The notes under the pieces were generated by a model that worked only from the letters and a program-made list of their open reading frames with translations, was not told the DNA's origin and ran no database searches. Shown here one piece after another: positions 5,671 to 6,348 of a stretch of 6,348 nt of DNA. This DNA comes from WHTG01 sp035540515 (lineage in GTDB: Bacteria > Actinomycetota > Nitriliruptoria > Euzebyales > Egibacteraceae). Within the stretch, counting starts at the first letter, position 1, and every line of letters begins with the position of its first letter. The position numbers were made by a program, and so were the translations under genes. The stretch covers positions 1 to 6,348 of the forward strand of contig DATLGM010000117.1 in NCBI GenBank assembly GCA_035540515.1, read 5' to 3'.

Positions 5671-6065
5671 CCGCAAAGCCCACCGTCCTGTTCGTGTGCG
5701 TGCACAACGCCGGACGCTCGCAGATGGCCGCGGGATGGTTGCGCCATCTGGCCGGTGACCGGGTCGACGTCCTATCGGGCGGGTCCGCGCCTGCGGAGCG
5801 GGTCAACCCCGCGGCGGTCGAGGCCATGCGCGAGGTGGGTGTGGACATCGCCGGCCAACAACCCCAGCCGTGGACGGAGAGTGCGCTTACAGCGGCGGAC
5901 GTCGTCGTCACGATGGGCTGTGGGGACGCCTGCCCCGTCTATCCCGGCAAGCGCTACCTCGACTGGGAGCTGGACGATCCCGCCGGCCAGCCGGTCGAGG
6001 TGGTGCGCAAGGTCCGCGACGACATCGAGCGGCGCGTCCGCGGGTTGCTCGACGAGCTGGTCTAG
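5667..6065 (+). CDS. arsC: Arsenate reductase ArsC, low-molecular-weight phosphatase type
   Basis: This 132-aa cytoplasmic enzyme has the normal length for thiol-dependent ArsC. It reduces arsenate to arsenite. The P-loop VCVHNAGRSQ (C11, R17; CX5R) is the arsenate-binding nucleophile site. MGCGDACP holds C85 and C89, which match Cys82/Cys89 of S. aureus pI258 ArsC and would pass the disulfide outward for reduction, by thioredoxin in that system or by mycothiol/mycoredoxin in some actinobacteria. The acid loop is DWELDDPAG (D104-P105). The ATG overlaps the channel gene's stop (ATGA) and follows a good AAAGGAG. Its cysteine set differs from the ArsC domain fused to the regulator, so the two are not redundant copies. 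The arsenite made would leave through the channel encoded just upstream. Its last 62 bases are repeated inverted at the window's 3' end. Confidence 0.9.
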   Translation: MTAKPTVLFVCVHNAGRSQMAAGWLRHLAGDRVDVLSGGSAPAERVNPAAVEAMREVGVDIAGQQPQPWTESALTAADVVVTMGCGDACPVYPGKRYLDWELDDPAGQPVEVVRKVRDDIERRVRGLLDELV

Positions 6066-6142
6066 CGCGCGAACGAACGGCTCCCCGCCGGTCGGGGCTT
6101 GGGGGCCGGCAGTCCTGGCCTGGGCTACCTCCTGAGCACCAC
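6004..6142 (+). repeat. Left arm of a long inverted repeat (fold-back)
   Basis: This 139-nt stretch reappears as its reverse complement at 6212-6348. The arms have no substitutions; they differ only by two single bases present here and absent in the other arm (C6093 and T6121). It contains the last 62 bases of arsC, 59 bases of intergenic DNA and, on the opposite strand, the last six codons (VVLRR-stop, 6125-6142) of an alcohol dehydrogenase gene. This is probably the true genomic order: arsC facing a convergent dehydrogenase gene. Confidence 0.93.
6083..6097 (+). terminator. Weak GC-rich hairpin downstream of arsC
   Basis: CCCCG-CCGGT-CGGGG forms a five-pair stem with a five-base loop, 17 bases after the arsC stop, followed by CTTGGGG rather than a T-run. 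It lies between convergent gene ends, where a bidirectional terminator would be useful. In the inverted copy the missing base shortens the stem to four pairs. It is a weak candidate. Confidence 0.2.
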
Positions 6143-6229
6143 TTCACGATCGACCAGTTCATGGAGGCGTACGACGTCTTCGCCCGGGCGGCGGAGACTC
6201 GCGCACTGAAGGTGGTGCTCAGGAGGTAG
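6134..6229 (+). pseudogene. C-terminal fragment of a zinc-dependent alcohol dehydrogenase
   Basis: The frame ending at TAG 6227-6229 reads HHFTIDQFMEAYDVFARAA and then ALKVVLRR. This is the typical last 30 residues of medium-chain zinc-dependent alcohol dehydrogenases, which end in a [TH]-H-x-F..D...EAYD.F....ALKV pattern. Only this tail is present. Upstream of about 6134 the sequence is the inverted arm, not dehydrogenase, so there is no start, zinc site or Rossmann fold. The final codons (VVLRR-stop) also occur on the minus strand at 6125-6142. The intact gene most likely lies downstream of arsC in convergent orientation and was joined here by a fold-back event. Family recognition is from a short segment but is fairly distinctive. 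Confidence 0.7.
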
Positions 6230-6348
6230 CCCGGCCAGGACTGCCGGCCCCCAAGCCCCACCGGCGGGGAGCCGTTCGTTCGCGCGCTAGACCAGCTCGT
6301 CGAGCAACCCGCGGACGCGCCGCTCGATGTCGTCGCGGACCTTGCGCA
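6212..6348 (-). repeat. Right arm of the long inverted repeat
   Basis: This is the reverse complement of 6004-6142, shorter by two single-base deletions and without substitutions. The 69-nt spacer between the arms (6143-6211) is alcohol dehydrogenase coding sequence. The repeat runs exactly to the window end, so its true length is unknown. Confidence 0.93.
6287..6348 (-). pseudogene. Inverted duplicate of the arsC 3' end
   Basis: The minus strand carries the last 20 codons and the TAG of arsC, identical over 62 bases to 6004-6065 and cut by the window edge. It is either the start of a second, convergent arsC copy or the far side of a chimeric fold-back. Identity without a single change favours the latter. 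Confidence 0.8.

Noticed and set aside
5870..6229. A 119-codon plus-strand ORF ending in the dehydrogenase tail
   Set aside because: Its first 88 codons are out-of-frame arsC and intergenic DNA; only the last 30 or so residues are dehydrogenase. It is a product of the fold-back junction, not a gene.
6004..6348. Terminal inverted repeats of an insertion sequence or a MITE
   Set aside because: The arms contain the end of arsC and intergenic DNA rather than transposon ends, the spacer is a piece of dehydrogenase, and there is no transposase or target-site duplication.
1..6348. CRISPR arrays, tRNA or rRNA genes
   Set aside because: No regularly spaced direct repeats, cloverleaf-like sequences or rRNA-conserved stretches were seen, and coding genes fill nearly all of the window.

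Overview
The window is very GC-rich DNA. Its genes are tightly packed, with ATGA stop/start overlaps, a TTG start and what look like leaderless starts. Together with the gene content (an actinobacterial-style GT20 enzyme and low-molecular-weight-phosphatase ArsC proteins) this points to a high-GC actinobacterium, possibly a deep-branching one. That assignment rests on style and family resemblance, not on a marker gene. Both ends look like contig ends: a gene is cut at the 5' edge, and the 3' edge folds back on itself.

Layout. (1) Positions 3-1532 (+) hold a 5'-truncated PolX-type protein. Its C-terminal PHP phosphoesterase/exonuclease domain looks intact, but its polymerase core has lost two of the three catalytic aspartates. 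(2) Positions 1529-2068 (+) hold a small cysteine-rich predicted lipoprotein of unknown function, overlapping the PolX stop by 4 nt. (3) On the minus strand a two-gene unit reads from about 4212 to 2040: a lipoate ligase/LipM-type octanoyltransferase, then a GT20 trehalose-6-phosphate-synthase-like enzyme. The tail of the GT20 gene overlaps the tail of the lipoprotein gene by 29 nt. (4) Divergent from that unit is a compact arsenic operon on the plus strand (4277-6065): an ArsR-ArsC fusion, an AqpS-like aquaglyceroporin, and a stand-alone ArsC, each joined to the next by a 4-nt ATGA overlap. (5) Positions 6066-6348 are a fold-back: the end of arsC, the intergenic DNA and the last codons of a convergent zinc-alcohol-dehydrogenase gene appear twice in opposite orientation.

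How the genes work together. The arsenic operon has the order regulator - channel - reductase, as in the Sinorhizobium meliloti arsR-aqpS-arsC operon. There arsenate is reduced inside the cell and the arsenite flows out down its gradient through the aquaglyceroporin, with no pump. No ArsB or Acr3 gene is visible here. The regulator is unusual: its DNA-binding half has no cysteine, so any metalloid sensing by thiols must use the fused reductase domain. A perfect inverted repeat, CCTCAA-N6-TTGAGG, lies over its start codon and is a good candidate autoregulatory operator.

The best candidates for something new are the ArsR-ArsC sensor/reductase with its start-codon operator and the degenerate PolX/lipoprotein pair. 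The fold-back at the 3' end is most likely an amplification or assembly chimera and should be treated as such until tested.
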